In this document: positions 1 to 7,056 of the stretch, in pieces
How the letters are laid out: every line of letters begins with the position of its first letter
Position numbering within the stretch: position 1 is the first letter of the stretch
Origin: Pseudomonadota bacterium
GTDB lineage: Bacteria; Pseudomonadota; Alphaproteobacteria; Acetobacterales; Acetobacteraceae
Reading direction: 5' to 3'
DNA length: 12,671 nt
NCBI GenBank assembly: GCA_021779655.1
Contig: JAJYAF010000027.1
Span: 1 to 12,671, forward strand
The notes under the pieces: generated by a model
The model's database searches: none
Told to the model about the DNA's origin: nothing
What the model saw: the letters and a program-made list of their open reading frames with translations, nothing else
Made by a program: the position numbers and the translations under genes

Positions 1-1688
1 AGCGTGCCCGCCAGGGCCAGGCTCGCCACCGCCAGCACGGCGAGGAAGGGCAACAGGCGCGATCCAGCCTGGCGGCGCATCCGGGCGGCGAGGCGCGCGG
101 GCAGCACATTGAGTGCCTGGGCGCCCAGCCGCCCATGGGGCTTGCACAAATCCTGGCAGCGCGCCTCCAGCGTGCAGCAGAGCGAGCAGATGGCCCCGCC
201 GTAAGCCGGGCAGGCGGCCATGTCGGGTGCCTCGAACACGGTTTCGCAGACGACGCAGCGGGTTTCCCGCGCCGGTTCCACCGCCCGCGCGAGATAATAG
301 CGCCCGCCGGTGGCCCAGGCGATGACCGGCGCGGCCAGAAAAGCCAGCGCAAGCCCGGCGAGAGTGGCAAGGGAGCGCGCGGTGCCGCCGAACACGCCGA
401 AGCTCATGAGGGTCGAGAACAGCACCGAGATCGCCATGGCGCCGGTACCCACCGGGTTCAGGTCGTAGAGATGAGCCCGTTTGAATTCGATTCCGGGCGG
501 AGAGAGCCCGAGCCGCTTGTTCACCACGAGATCCGCCGCCAGCGCGCCCATCCACCCGACCGCCAGATCGGCGTAGAGGCCGAGAATGTTCTGGATGATC
601 TTATAGATACCAAGCTGCATCAGCAGCAGCGCGAGCGCGCCGTTGAATACCACCCACACCACCCGGCCGGGATGGCTGTGGGTCAGGCGCGAGAAGAAAT
701 TGGACCAGGCGATGGAGCCGGCATAGGCGTTGGTGGTGTTGATCTTGATCTGGCAGGCGACGACGAAAATCAGCATCAGGGCCGATGCCACGGCGCCGTT
801 GTGGAATGCCTCGAAATAGGCGATGCGGAACATGGTGGCCGGCTGTGGCGCGAGATTCCATGCCACCCCGCGCGAGATGGCAAGGTAGGCGAGGAACGAT
901 CCCGCCGCGAGCTTGGCGCATCCGGTGAGCACCCAGCCCGGGCCGGCGAACAGCATCGCGCCTAGCGTGCGGCGGTTTCTGGCCGCCGGGAGGAAGCGCA
1001 GATAATCCACCTGTTCGCCGATTTGCGGCAGCAACGAAAGCAGAATGGAGGTGGCCGTGCCGAATGGCAGCACCGCCAGGCCCGGCCTGTTCAGCGCGCC
1101 GGCAAAGCGCGTCCAGGCCAATAGCGGACCGAATTGCAGGATCAGCCAGACCGGCTGGGTGAACACCTGCATCCGGCTGATCGCCTTGATCCCCAGCGCG
1201 GCGATCGGCACCGCCGCCAGCACCGAGCAGAGATTGGCGAGCCAGAGCGGGATATGCAGCACCATGACGAGCGCGGCCGACATGATGCTGGCCTCGATCG
1301 AGAAGAGAACGAAGGTGAAGGTGGCATAGATCAGCGATGTGACCGTGGAGCCGAGATAGCCGAAACCGGCCCCGCGGGTGAGCAGATCGACATCGACACC
1401 GTGGCGGATGGCGGCCGAGCAGATCGGCAGCCCGACCAGAAACATGATCAGCCCCGCCGCTCCGATCGCCGCCATGGTGCTGGCAAAGCCGAAGGTAAGG
1501 GTGAGGGTGCCGCCGATCGCCTCGCAGGCCAGGAAGGAAACCGCCCCCAAAGCCGTGCTCCCCACCGCGAACGAGGGGCGCCGTGCCTTGGCGGCGGTGA
1601 AACGCAGGGCGAAATCCTCCAGCGTCTGGTTGCCCACCCACTGATTGTATTGGCGCCGCTGCTTTATGATGCGCTGCGGTATCGTCAT
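1..1688 (-). CDS. NCS1-permease-fused sensor protein, probable hybrid histidine kinase (N-terminal part, runs off left edge)
   Basis: Reading from the ATG at 1688, the minus strand stays open for 562 codons to the window edge. Residues about 40-475 are a polytopic membrane domain of the NCS1 permease type (cytosine, purine, allantoin and similar substrates), with about 12 hydrophobic segments. The N-terminus (QYNQWVGNQTLEDFALR) fits this group. Residues 478-515 carry eight cysteines (CxxC, CPAY, CSLCC, then two more Cys ending in CKP), a probable metal or redox module. A further membrane segment starts near 543. From memory, this order is that of hybrid sensor kinases in proteobacteria whose kinase and receiver domains follow; those domains are outside the window, so the kinase call is an inference. 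No good ribosome site precedes the start. Being divergent from ureD, it may sense urea or purine-derived nitrogen compounds, but this is unproven. A plain transporter is less likely because of the Cys cluster. Confidence 0.75.
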   Translation of the reverse strand, partial: MTIPQRIIKQRRQYNQWVGNQTLEDFALRFTAAKARRPSFAVGSTALGAVSFLACEAIGGTLTLTFGFASTMAAIGAAGLIMFLVGLPICSAAIRHGVDVDLLTRGAGFGYLGSTVTSLIYATFTFVLFSIEASIMSAALVMVLHIPLWLANLCSVLAAVPIAALGIKAISRMQVFTQPVWLILQFGPLLAWTRFAGALNRPGLAVLPFGTATSILLSLLPQIGEQVDYLRFLPAARNRRTLGAMLFAGPGWVLTGCAKLAAGSFLAYLAISRGVAWNLAPQPATMFRIAYFEAFHNGAVASALMLIFVVACQIKINTTNAYAGSIAWSNFFSRLTHSHPGRVVWVVFNGALALLLMQLGIYKIIQNILGLYADLAVGWMGALAADLVVNKRLGLSPPGIEFKRAHLYDLNPVGTGAMAISVLFSTLMSFGVFGGTARSLATLAGLALAFLAAPVIAWATGGRYYLARAVEPARETRCVVCETVFEAPDMAACPAYGGAICSLCCTLEARCQDLCKPHGRLGAQALNVLPARLAARMRRQAGSRLLPFLAVLAVASLALAGT

Positions 1689-1800
1689 TGCGCGATGATA
1701 TCCGGCCCGATGGCGCCGCCGGTCAAGCAAAAAGCGGCTGCTTTACGGCCCGTTTTTCCCGCTTGGCGGCGCGCGGCGCCGTGCCCTACGCTTGCGCGCG
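1689..1800. promoter_or_regulatory. Divergent intergenic region between permease-sensor gene and ureD
   Basis: This 112-bp gap lies between two divergently read genes and must hold the promoter of the sensor gene, and probably that of the urease operon. It is GC-rich, apart from a short A/T-richer centre around 1727-1760. I could not assign a convincing -35/-10 pair, a sigma-54 -24/-12 element or a clear operator dyad. The call rests on gene layout only. Confidence 0.45.
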
Positions 1801-2655
1801 ATGCTCGCCCCACCGCCTGCCACACCGCCCGCCCTTTCGCCCGCCCCACCGCCCGCGCCGGCACAGCGCGCGGAGGGGCGGCTCGATCTCGCGTTCAGGC
1901 GGGAAGGCGGACAAACCCGGCTTGAGCGCTTTTATCAGGAGGGTTGCCTGAAGGCCCGCCTGCCGCGCGCGCCGGAGACAGTGGTGGTGGCGCTGAACCT
2001 CTCCGGCGGCATCGCCGGCGGAGACAGGCTCGAAACCGCGCTGACGGCTAGCGCGGGCGCCGCGGTGACCTTCACCACCCAGGCGGCGGAGCGGCTGTAT
2101 CGCGCGCTGGACACGCCCGCCCGGGTCGTCACCCGCCTGCACGCGGCGCGCGGCGCGCGGCTGCACTACCTGCCGCAGGAGACGATTTTATTCGACCGTT
2201 TCGCGCTCATGCGGTCGCTCGATATCGCGCTTCACGGCGATGCCGAATTTCTCGGCTTGGAGAGCCTGGTTTTTGGCAGACTGGCGATGGGCGAGGCAAT
2301 TCGCGCCGGGATGCTGCGGGATCAGATTTCGCTGCGCCGCGACGGCAAGCTGCTCTGGCGGGACATCACGCGGCTCGATGGCGACGTTGCGGCCCTTCTG
2401 GCCCGCCCCGGGGTCGCGGGCGGTGCCCGGGCAATGGCCAGCCTGTTCGGTACGGGAGGGCAACTGGCCGAGAGGCTTCCGGCCCTGCGCGCGGCGCTGG
2501 CGGGCGCCGTCGCGGGAGCAAGCTGGAACGGCGAAATGCTGCTCGCGCGCATCCTGGCGCCGGACGCCGCTACCTTGCGCGCTATTTTGGCCCGTGCTTT
2601 GCGTGCCTTGCGTGCGCTGCCTGGCACGGCGCTGCCGTGCGTATGGCAGGAGTAG
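1801..2655 (+). CDS. ureD: Urease accessory protein UreD
   Basis: UreD is the cytosolic scaffold that binds the urease apoprotein and recruits UreF and UreG for nickel insertion. The 284-residue product matches the usual size of about 270-290. Family blocks are visible: LNLSGGIAGGDRLE (the glycine-rich GGDxL signature), TTQAAERLYRA and LPQETILFD. The ATG at 1801 is preferred; an in-frame TTG lies 9 bases upstream, and neither has a clear Shine-Dalgarno site. The first 20 or so residues are Pro/Ala-rich and probably disordered. Near the C-terminus (residues 265-273) the motif RAL is repeated three times, encoded by a 9-bp tandem repeat. It is the first gene of the urease operon, separated from ureA by a 14-bp tandem repeat that begins within its last codons. 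Confidence 0.93.
   Translation: MLAPPPATPPALSPAPPPAPAQRAEGRLDLAFRREGGQTRLERFYQEGCLKARLPRAPETVVVALNLSGGIAGGDRLETALTASAGAAVTFTTQAAERLYRALDTPARVVTRLHAARGARLHYLPQETILFDRFALMRSLDIALHGDAEFLGLESLVFGRLAMGEAIRAGMLRDQISLRRDGKLLWRDITRLDGDVAALLARPGVAGGARAMASLFGTGGQLAERLPALRAALAGAVAGASWNGEMLLARILAPDAATLRAILARALRALRALPGTALPCVWQE
2593..2619 (+). repeat. 9-bp tandem repeat (3 copies) inside ureD, encoding RAL-RAL-RAL
   Basis: Three consecutive in-frame units, CGTGCTTTG, CGTGCCTTG and CGTGCGCTG, encode Arg-Ala-Leu three times at residues 265-273 of UreD. They differ only at third codon positions (and the synonymous Leu codon), so either the array is old or the peptide is kept by selection. It lies about 20 bases before the 14-bp array at the ureD/ureA junction. 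Confidence 0.8.
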
Positions 2656-2709
2656 GCTGGCACGAAAAGGCTGGCAGGAATAGGCTGGCACGAAAAGGCT
2701 GGCACGAAA
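2640..2709 (+). repeat. 14-bp tandem repeat at the ureD/ureA junction (4 clear units plus 1 degenerate)
   Basis: Four units of AGGCTGGCACGAAA, or its variant AGGCTGGCAGGAAT, lie at 2654-2667, 2668-2681, 2682-2695 and 2696-2709. A degenerate unit at 2640-2653 overlaps the last codons of ureD. The stretch beginning at 2641 repeats with a 28-bp period and few mismatches. The ureD stop TAG (2653-2655) sits at the edge of the first clear unit. Every unit contains an AGG core resembling a Shine-Dalgarno sequence. The array fills most of the ureD-ureA spacer and is followed by the likely true ureA ribosome site, AAGGAAGG at 2709-2716. Confidence 0.88.
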
Positions 2710-2721
2710 AGGAAGGCGCTG

Positions 2722-3024
2722 ATGGATCTCACGCCGCGTGAGAAGGACAAGCTGTTGATCGCCCTGGCTGGCATGGTGGCGCGGCGGCGGCTCGAACGCG
2801 GCGTGAAGCTGAACTACCCGGAGGCGGTGGCGCTCATCACCGATTTCGTGGTCGAGGGCGCGCGCGACGGCCGGCGTGTCGCCGAGCTGATGGAAGCGGG
2901 CGCGCACGTGCTCAGCCGCGCCCAGGTGATGGAAGGGGTGGCGGAGATGATCCATGACGTGCAGGTCGAGGCGACGTTTCCGGATGGGACCAAGCTCGTC
3001 ACCGTCCATGCACCGATCCGATGA
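2722..3024 (+). CDS. ureA: Urease gamma subunit
   Basis: This is the smallest structural subunit of the urea amidohydrolase complex (urea + water to ammonia + carbamate), which assembles as a (UreABC)3 trimer in the cytosol. The 100-residue product matches the family length. It opens [13 protein letters not shown] and contains [21 protein letters not shown] and the C-terminal block [19 protein letters not shown], all typical of UreA. The ATG at 2722 has a strong ribosome site (AAGGAAGG, 2709-2716, 5-base spacing) directly after the ureD/ureA repeat array. Its TGA stop (3022-3024) overlaps an ATG at 3021 as ATGA, inside the first unit of a second tandem repeat that leads to ureB. Confidence 0.97.
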   Translation: MDLTPREKDKLLIALAGMVARRRLERGVKLNYPEAVALITDFVVEGARDGRRVAELMEAGAHVLSRAQVMEGVAEMIHDVQVEATFPDGTKLVTVHAPIR

Positions 3025-3074
3025 TTCCCCGCCGATGATTCCCGGCCGATGATTCCCGATTTGATGATTCCGGG
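3018..3074 (+). repeat. 14-bp tandem repeat at the ureA/ureB junction, each unit carrying an ATGA start/stop overlap
   Basis: Units resembling CCGATGATTCCCGG lie at 3018-3031, 3032-3045, 3046-3059 and, after one extra base, 3061-3074. Each contains ATGATT. The ureA stop overlaps the first ATG (3021). The mini-ORF MIPRR from there stops at 3036-3038, overlapping the ATG at 3035. The mini-ORF MIPGR from that ATG stops at 3050-3052, overlapping the ATG at 3049, which opens ureB. The last two ATGs (3049 and 3064) are 15 bases apart and in frame. The array looks like serial duplication of an ancestral overlapping ureA-stop/ureB-start junction, since the unit itself encodes the usual UreB start MIPG. 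Confidence 0.9.
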
Positions 3075-3372
3075 CGAGGTGCTCACGCCGCCAGGCGAGA
3101 TCGAGCTGAATGCCGGGCTGGAGAAAACCGTGCTCACGGTCGCCAATACCGGCGACCGGCCGATCCAGGTCGGCAGCCATTATCATTTCGCCGAAACCAA
3201 CGCGGCGCTCGCGTTCGACCGCGCGGCGGCCCGGGGCAAGCGGCTCGATATCGCGGCGGGCACCGCGATCCGCTTCGAGCCGGGGCAGTCGCGTGAGGTC
3301 ACGCTGATCCCCTACCGGGGCGGCCGGAGGGTCTTCGGCTTTCGCGGGCTCACCATGGGCGGGCTCGGCTAG
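3049..3372 (+). CDS. ureB: Urease beta subunit
   Basis: This is the second structural subunit of urease, packing against UreC. The core is unmistakable: [42 protein letters not shown] and VFGFRG. Two in-frame starts are possible. ATG 3064 gives the classical N-terminus [16 protein letters not shown] (102 residues). ATG 3049 adds five repeat-derived residues, MIPDL (107 residues). The upstream start is given because it overlaps the preceding mini-ORF stop as ATGA; 3064 is the better match to the family N-terminus. There is no strong Shine-Dalgarno site, which fits translation by reinitiation from ureA. The TAG stop (3370-3372) shares its last base with the GTG start of ureC. Confidence 0.95.
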   Translation: MIPDLMIPGEVLTPPGEIELNAGLEKTVLTVANTGDRPIQVGSHYHFAETNAALAFDRAAARGKRLDIAAGTAIRFEPGQSREVTLIPYRGGRRVFGFRGLTMGGLG

Positions 3373-5078
3373 TGGCGCGCATCACCCGCGCCGCCTACGC
3401 GGACATGTTCGGCCCCACAACGGGCGACCGGGTGCGCCTTGCGGATACCGAACTCTTCGCCGAGGTGGAGAAGGACTTCACGCTCTATGGCGAGGAGGTG
3501 AAATTCGGCGGCGGCAAGGTCATCCGCGATGGCATGGGGCAATCCCAGCTGGCCAATGCCGAGGGCGCGGCGGACACCGTCATCACCAACGCGCTGATCA
3601 TCGACCATTGGGGCATCGTGAAGGCGGATATCGGCATCTCGGCGGGGCGCATCGCCAGGATCGGCAAGGCCGGCAATCCGGACGTGCAGCCGGGGGTTGA
3701 TATCGTGATCGGGCCGGGGACCGAGATCATCGCGGGCGAGGGCAAGATCATCACCGCCGGAGGCATCGACAGCCATATTCATTTCATCTGCCCGCAGCAG
3801 GTGGAAGAGGCGCTGAGCAGCGGGATAACCACCATGGTGGGTGGCGGCACCGGTCCGGCGACGGGCAGTTTCGCCACCACCTGCACGCCCGGGCCGTTTC
3901 ACCTCGCGCGGATGCTCCAGGCGGCCGAGGCTTTCCCCGTGAACCTTGCCTTCACCGGCAAGGGCAATGCCAGCACGCCCGGCGCCCTTGAGGAAATGAT
4001 CCGCGCCGGGGCGTCCTCGCTCAAGCTGCACGAGGATTGGGGCAGCACGCCGGCGGCGATCGATTGCTGTCTCGGCGTGGCCGACGCCCACGATATCCAG
4101 GTGATGATCCATACCGATACCCTGAACGAGAGCGGCTTTGTCGAGGACACGATCGCCGCCTTCAAGGGCCGCACCATCCACGCCTTCCATACCGAGGGCG
4201 CGGGCGGCGGGCACGCGCCGGATATCATCCGGGTCGCGGGCCTGCCCAACGTTCTGCCAAGCTCCACCAACCCAACCCGGCCCTACACCGTGAACACGCT
4301 GGATGAGCATCTCGACATGCTCATGGTCTGCCATCATCTCGATCCCGCGATTCCGGAGGACATCGCCTTCGCGGAATCGCGCATCCGCAAGGAGACCATC
4401 GCGGCGGAGGATATCCTGCACGATCTTGGCGCGCTCTCCATGCTCTCTTCCGATAGCCAGGCCATGGGGCGGGTGGGCGAGGTCATCATTCGCTGCTGGC
4501 AGACGGCGCACAAGATGAAGCGCCAGCGCGGCGCGCTGCCGGGCGATGGCGCGGCGGATAATGCGCGTATCAAGCGCTATATCGCGAAATACACGATCAA
4601 CCCGGCCATCGCGCAGGGCATGAGCGCGCATCTGGGTTCCGTCGAGGAAGGCAAGCTGGCCGATCTCGTTCTATGGACGCCCGCCTTCTTCGGCGTGAAG
4701 CCCGATCTCGTGCTGAAGGGCGGCTCGATCGCGCTCGCGCGGATGGGCGATCCCAACGCCTCCATCCCCACGCCGCAGCCGGTGCATTACCGCCCGATGT
4801 TCGGCGCCTATGGCCGGGCGCTCATCGAATCCTCGCTGCTGTTCGTCTCGGGCGCCGCGCTTGCGGATGGTCTCGGCCAGCGGCTCGGCCTCAGCCGTCC
4901 GATGGTCGCGGTGCGCAACACGCGCGGCGGTATCAGCAAGAAATCCATGATCCATAACGATGCCACGCCGCATATCGCGGTGGACCCCGAGACCTACGAG
5001 GTGCGCGCCGACGGGCAGTTGCTGGTCTGCGAGCCCGCCGAAACCTTGCCGATGGCGCAAAGGTATTTCCTGTTTTGA
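3372..5078 (+). CDS. ureC: Urease alpha (catalytic) subunit
   Basis: This is the catalytic subunit holding the dinuclear nickel centre that hydrolyses urea. The 568-residue product is full length. The expected active-site residues are present: the HIHFICPQQ metal pair (H135, H137), the carbamylated lysine K218 in LKLHEDWG, H247 in [11 protein letters not shown]273 in [12 protein letters not shown], the flap Cys/His C320-H321 in MVCHHLD, and D361 in SSDSQAMGR. These align with the classical Klebsiella numbering, shifted by one. The start is GTG at 3372, overlapping the ureB stop (TAGTG), and gives [16 protein letters not shown], the normal N-terminus. The stop (5076-5078) overlaps the TTG start of ureE. 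Nothing suggests loss of function. Confidence 0.98.
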   Translation: MARITRAAYADMFGPTTGDRVRLADTELFAEVEKDFTLYGEEVKFGGGKVIRDGMGQSQLANAEGAADTVITNALIIDHWGIVKADIGISAGRIARIGKAGNPDVQPGVDIVIGPGTEIIAGEGKIITAGGIDSHIHFICPQQVEEALSSGITTMVGGGTGPATGSFATTCTPGPFHLARMLQAAEAFPVNLAFTGKGNASTPGALEEMIRAGASSLKLHEDWGSTPAAIDCCLGVADAHDIQVMIHTDTLNESGFVEDTIAAFKGRTIHAFHTEGAGGGHAPDIIRVAGLPNVLPSSTNPTRPYTVNTLDEHLDMLMVCHHLDPAIPEDIAFAESRIRKETIAAEDILHDLGALSMLSSDSQAMGRVGEVIIRCWQTAHKMKRQRGALPGDGAADNARIKRYIAKYTINPAIAQGMSAHLGSVEEGKLADLVLWTPAFFGVKPDLVLKGGSIALARMGDPNASIPTPQPVHYRPMFGAYGRALIESSLLFVSGAALADGLGQRLGLSRPMVAVRNTRGGISKKSMIHNDATPHIAVDPETYEVRADGQLLVCEPAETLPMAQRYFLF

Positions 5079-5521
5079 TCGAGGCGGTTCTCATCGAGGC
5101 GAGGCGGGTCATACCCAAGGGCCGCTGGTCCGGTCCGGCGCGGCGGGCGATCCTGGAATACGACCGGCGCTACCGCCGCCGCCTGCGCTTCCTTGCCGAG
5201 GATGGTACCGGGATTCTGCTCAATCTGCCGGAGGCGACGCTCCTGCGCGATGGCGATGCCCTGGCGCTGACCGATGGCTCGCTTGTCGAAATCCAGGCGG
5301 CGGACGAGAATTTGCTGGAAATCACCGCGTCCACCCCGGACAGGCTGATCCGCCTCGCCTGGCATCTCGGCAACCGCCATCTCGGCGTGCAGTTCCTCCC
5401 CGGCGCGCTGCGCATCCAGGCCGACCACGTTATCGCGGAAATGGTAGCGGGCCTGGGCGGCACGGCCGTTCCGGTGATGGCGCCGTTCGATCCGGAAGGA
5501 GGCGCCTACGCGCATGGCTGA
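5075..5521 (+). CDS. ureE: Urease accessory nickel-binding protein UreE
   Basis: UreE is a cytosolic dimeric metallochaperone that hands Ni(II) to UreG during urease maturation. The product has 148 residues. An N-terminal peptide-binding-like domain (about 1-72, including [18 protein letters not shown]) is followed by the metal-binding domain (about 75-145) with AWHLGNRH and [12 protein letters not shown]102 in GNRH corresponds to the conserved interface ligand (Klebsiella H96), and H118 in DHV to Klebsiella H112. The poly-His tail of Klebsiella UreE is missing; the protein ends GGAYAHG. The start is TTG at 5075, overlapping the ureC stop as TTGA, with a modest AAAGG site about 11 bases upstream. 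Its stop overlaps the start of ureF by 8 bases. Confidence 0.95.
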   Translation: MIEAVLIEARRVIPKGRWSGPARRAILEYDRRYRRRLRFLAEDGTGILLNLPEATLLRDGDALALTDGSLVEIQAADENLLEITASTPDRLIRLAWHLGNRHLGVQFLPGALRIQADHVIAEMVAGLGGTAVPVMAPFDPEGGAYAHG

Positions 5522-6122
5522 GGCGCTGCTCAACCTGCTCACCTGGTTTTCGCCCGCTTTTCCCACCGGCGGGTTCGCCTATTCCTCCGGGCTGGAATGG
5601 GCGGTGGCGCAAGGTCTGGTGGCGGATGAGGCCAGCCTCATCGCCTGGCTTCGGGATGGCTTGAGCCTCGGTGCCCTGCGGGCCGAGGCGGTGTTGCTGC
5701 GTCGCGCCTGGCGGGGTGAGGATGTCGCCGAACTGGCGCTGGCGCTTTGCAACGGCGCCGAGCGGCGTTTGGAAACCACCGCGCAGGGCGGCGCCTTCGC
5801 CGCTGCCGCCGCGCCCTGGGCCAGTGTGGAACCGGCGCCCTATCCGGTCGTGGCCGGGCGTCTTTGCGGCATGCAAGGGATCGCCGAGGACGAGGCTGTA
5901 CTGGCCTATCTGCATCTTGTGGTAGCCGGGCAGATTTCGGCCGCCCTGCGGCTCATTCCGCTTGGCCAGAGCGCCGGCCTGCGGGTTCAGGCCGCGCTCC
6001 TCCGCGATATTCTCGGCACGATGACCGAAAGCCGCGCGCTGGAACCGGGCGGCGCTTCATGGGCGGCGGATATCGCCGGCATGAACCACGAAACGCAATA
6101 CACGAGGTTGTTCCGCACATGA
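5514..6122 (+). CDS. ureF: Urease accessory protein UreF
   Basis: UreF forms the UreD-UreF-UreG pre-activation complex with apo-urease and gates nickel delivery and GTP hydrolysis by UreG. The 202-residue, mostly alpha-helical product shows the UreF hallmarks: the N-terminal [21 protein letters not shown], an internal [24 protein letters not shown], and the C-terminal [13 protein letters not shown]. The ATG at 5514 lies inside the 3' end of ureE (8-base overlap). Its TGA stop overlaps the ureG ATG as ATGA, so UreF and UreG are probably translationally coupled. Confidence 0.96.
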   Translation: MAEALLNLLTWFSPAFPTGGFAYSSGLEWAVAQGLVADEASLIAWLRDGLSLGALRAEAVLLRRAWRGEDVAELALALCNGAERRLETTAQGGAFAAAAAPWASVEPAPYPVVAGRLCGMQGIAEDEAVLAYLHLVVAGQISAALRLIPLGQSAGLRVQAALLRDILGTMTESRALEPGGASWAADIAGMNHETQYTRLFRT

Positions 6123-6757
6123 GATTCAACGGTCCGTTACGTGTTGGCATCGGCGGCCCGGTGGGCAGCGGCAAGACCGCGCTGATGGACGGGCTGTGCC
6201 GCGTGTTTCGGGATCGCTACGAAATCGCCGCCATCACCAACGACATCTACACCAGAGAGGATGCGGAATTTCTCACGCGCGCCGGTTCGCTGCCGGCTGA
6301 GCGGATTCTCGGCATCGAGACCGGCGGCTGCCCGCATACCGCCATTCGCGAGGATGCGAGCATAAACCTCGCCGGCGTGGCGGAGATGTGCCGGCGCTTC
6401 CCGGCGCTGGAACTGCTGCTGATCGAAAGCGGCGGCGATAATCTGGCCGCCACCTTTTCTCCGGAACTGGCGGATCTGACCGTCTATGTCATCGACGTCT
6501 CGGCCGGAGACAAGATACCCCGCAAGGGCGGCCCGGGCATCACGAAATCCGACCTGCTGGTGATCAACAAAACGGATCTGGCGCCGCTGGTCGGCGCCAG
6601 CCTGGAGGTGATGGATCGCGACGCGCGGCGCATGCGCGGCGCGCGCCCTTTCGTGTTCGCCCAGGTTAAGGCGGGGCCGGGTGTCGCGGATATCGCGCGC
6701 TTCATTGAACGCGCCGGCGGGTTGGACGTCCAGCCCGACGCCCACAATCATCAGTAA
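6119..6757 (+). CDS. ureG: Urease accessory GTPase UreG
   Basis: UreG is a SIMIBI-class GTPase that dimerises on binding Ni(II) and GTP and drives nickel insertion into urease. The 212-residue product has the P-loop GGPVGSGKT (12-20), the nickel-binding CPH motif (71-73) in [17 protein letters not shown], the [17 protein letters not shown] block (from 103) and the guanine-specificity NKTD (150-153). The short tail ends DAHNHQ, mildly His-containing. The start is the ATG at 6119, overlapping the ureF stop; the same frame stays open upstream to 5747, but that part only shadows ureF. It is the last gene of the operon. No intrinsic terminator is evident; a decayed MFS remnant in opposite orientation follows within about 10 bases. 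Confidence 0.97.
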   Translation: MRFNGPLRVGIGGPVGSGKTALMDGLCRVFRDRYEIAAITNDIYTREDAEFLTRAGSLPAERILGIETGGCPHTAIREDASINLAGVAEMCRRFPALELLLIESGGDNLAATFSPELADLTVYVIDVSAGDKIPRKGGPGITKSDLLVINKTDLAPLVGASLEVMDRDARRMRGARPFVFAQVKAGPGVADIARFIERAGGLDVQPDAHNHQ

Positions 6758-6767
6758 GATCAGCCCG

Positions 6768-6901
6768 CCGCGTCAGCGTCAGCGCCAGGCTGCAAAATAG
6801 CGCGAGGCCGGCGAAAAGGCTCACCACCGAGTAGCCGAACTCATCCGCCACGGCGCCGCCCGATACGGCGCCGGCGGCGGAGGGGCGGCATTGAAAAACC
6901 T
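6768..6901 (-). pseudogene. Remnant of the 3' end of an MFS transporter gene
   Basis: This stretch aligns with about 9296-9456, the 3' part of the intact MFS gene, in the same orientation. Minus-strand translation gives AGAVSGGAVADEFGY, SVVSLFAGLALF and LTRR, against AGAVSGGAVADYFGY, PAVSLFAGLALL and LTRR in the intact protein. A 6-base gap removes two residues, and a further deletion upstream (near the FFNAA coding part) shifts the frame. No start or 5' half remains, so it cannot make a transporter. It lies tail-to-tail with ureG. The remaining sequence 6902-6993 matches nothing I recognise on either strand. Confidence 0.85.
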
Positions 6902-6993
6902 CCTGTCCCGCCCGCAACCCGGCGCCATCAAGCGGCAACTCCAGGTCCATCCGCACCCGTGCCCGGACCACCTGCACCACGACCAAAGACAAG

Positions 6994-7013
6994 ACCTTGC
7001 CATATGGGAAGGT
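6994..7013 (+). promoter_or_regulatory. CueR/HmrR-like (MerR-family, copper-responsive) operator dyad
   Basis: The 20-bp sequence ACCTTGCCATATGGGAAGGT is a near-perfect inverted repeat with one mismatched pair. MerR-family copper regulators bind dyads of the type ACCTTCC-N(6-7)-GGAAGGT lying between the -35 and -10 boxes of copA-type promoters, and the arms here fit that. It is 44 bases upstream of the first gene of the copC/copD cluster. The surrounding -35 (AAGACC, 6991-6996) and -10 elements are weak, as expected for an activator-dependent promoter. No merR-type gene lies in the window, so the regulator would act from elsewhere. The site is seen; its function is inferred. Confidence 0.6.
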
Positions 7014-7056
7014 TTGATGCTAACTGCTCTAAAAAACACGCAGGAAGGCTATTTAA

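Noticed and set aside
135..965. 276-codon plus-strand open frame
   Set aside because: It is antisense to the sensor gene, and its charged, repetitive composition is typical of an antisense frame.
601..1641. Long minus-strand open frame (346 codons) inside the permease-sensor gene
   Set aside because: Its translation is Gly/Arg/His-rich without family features, while the adjacent frame gives a clean NCS1 membrane protein; it is a shadow frame of GC-rich DNA.
2640..3074. CRISPR-like array
   Set aside because: The repeats are contiguous 14-bp units without spacers, so they are simple tandem repeats.
3369..4631. 420-codon minus-strand open frame opposite ureC
   Set aside because: It lies antisense to an unmistakable urease alpha subunit and its His/Arg/Asp-rich translation looks like an antisense shadow.
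5747..6118. Upstream in-frame extension of ureG
   Set aside because: It overlaps ureF entirely; the normal UreG N-terminus starts at 6119 and overlaps the ureF stop as ATGA.
6902..6993. Possible C-terminal tail of a CueR-type regulator before the operator (HHDQRQDLAIW resembling HGDxRPDCPI)
   Set aside because: Only a few residues match, the cysteines are absent and no upstream part of the gene exists; most likely chance.
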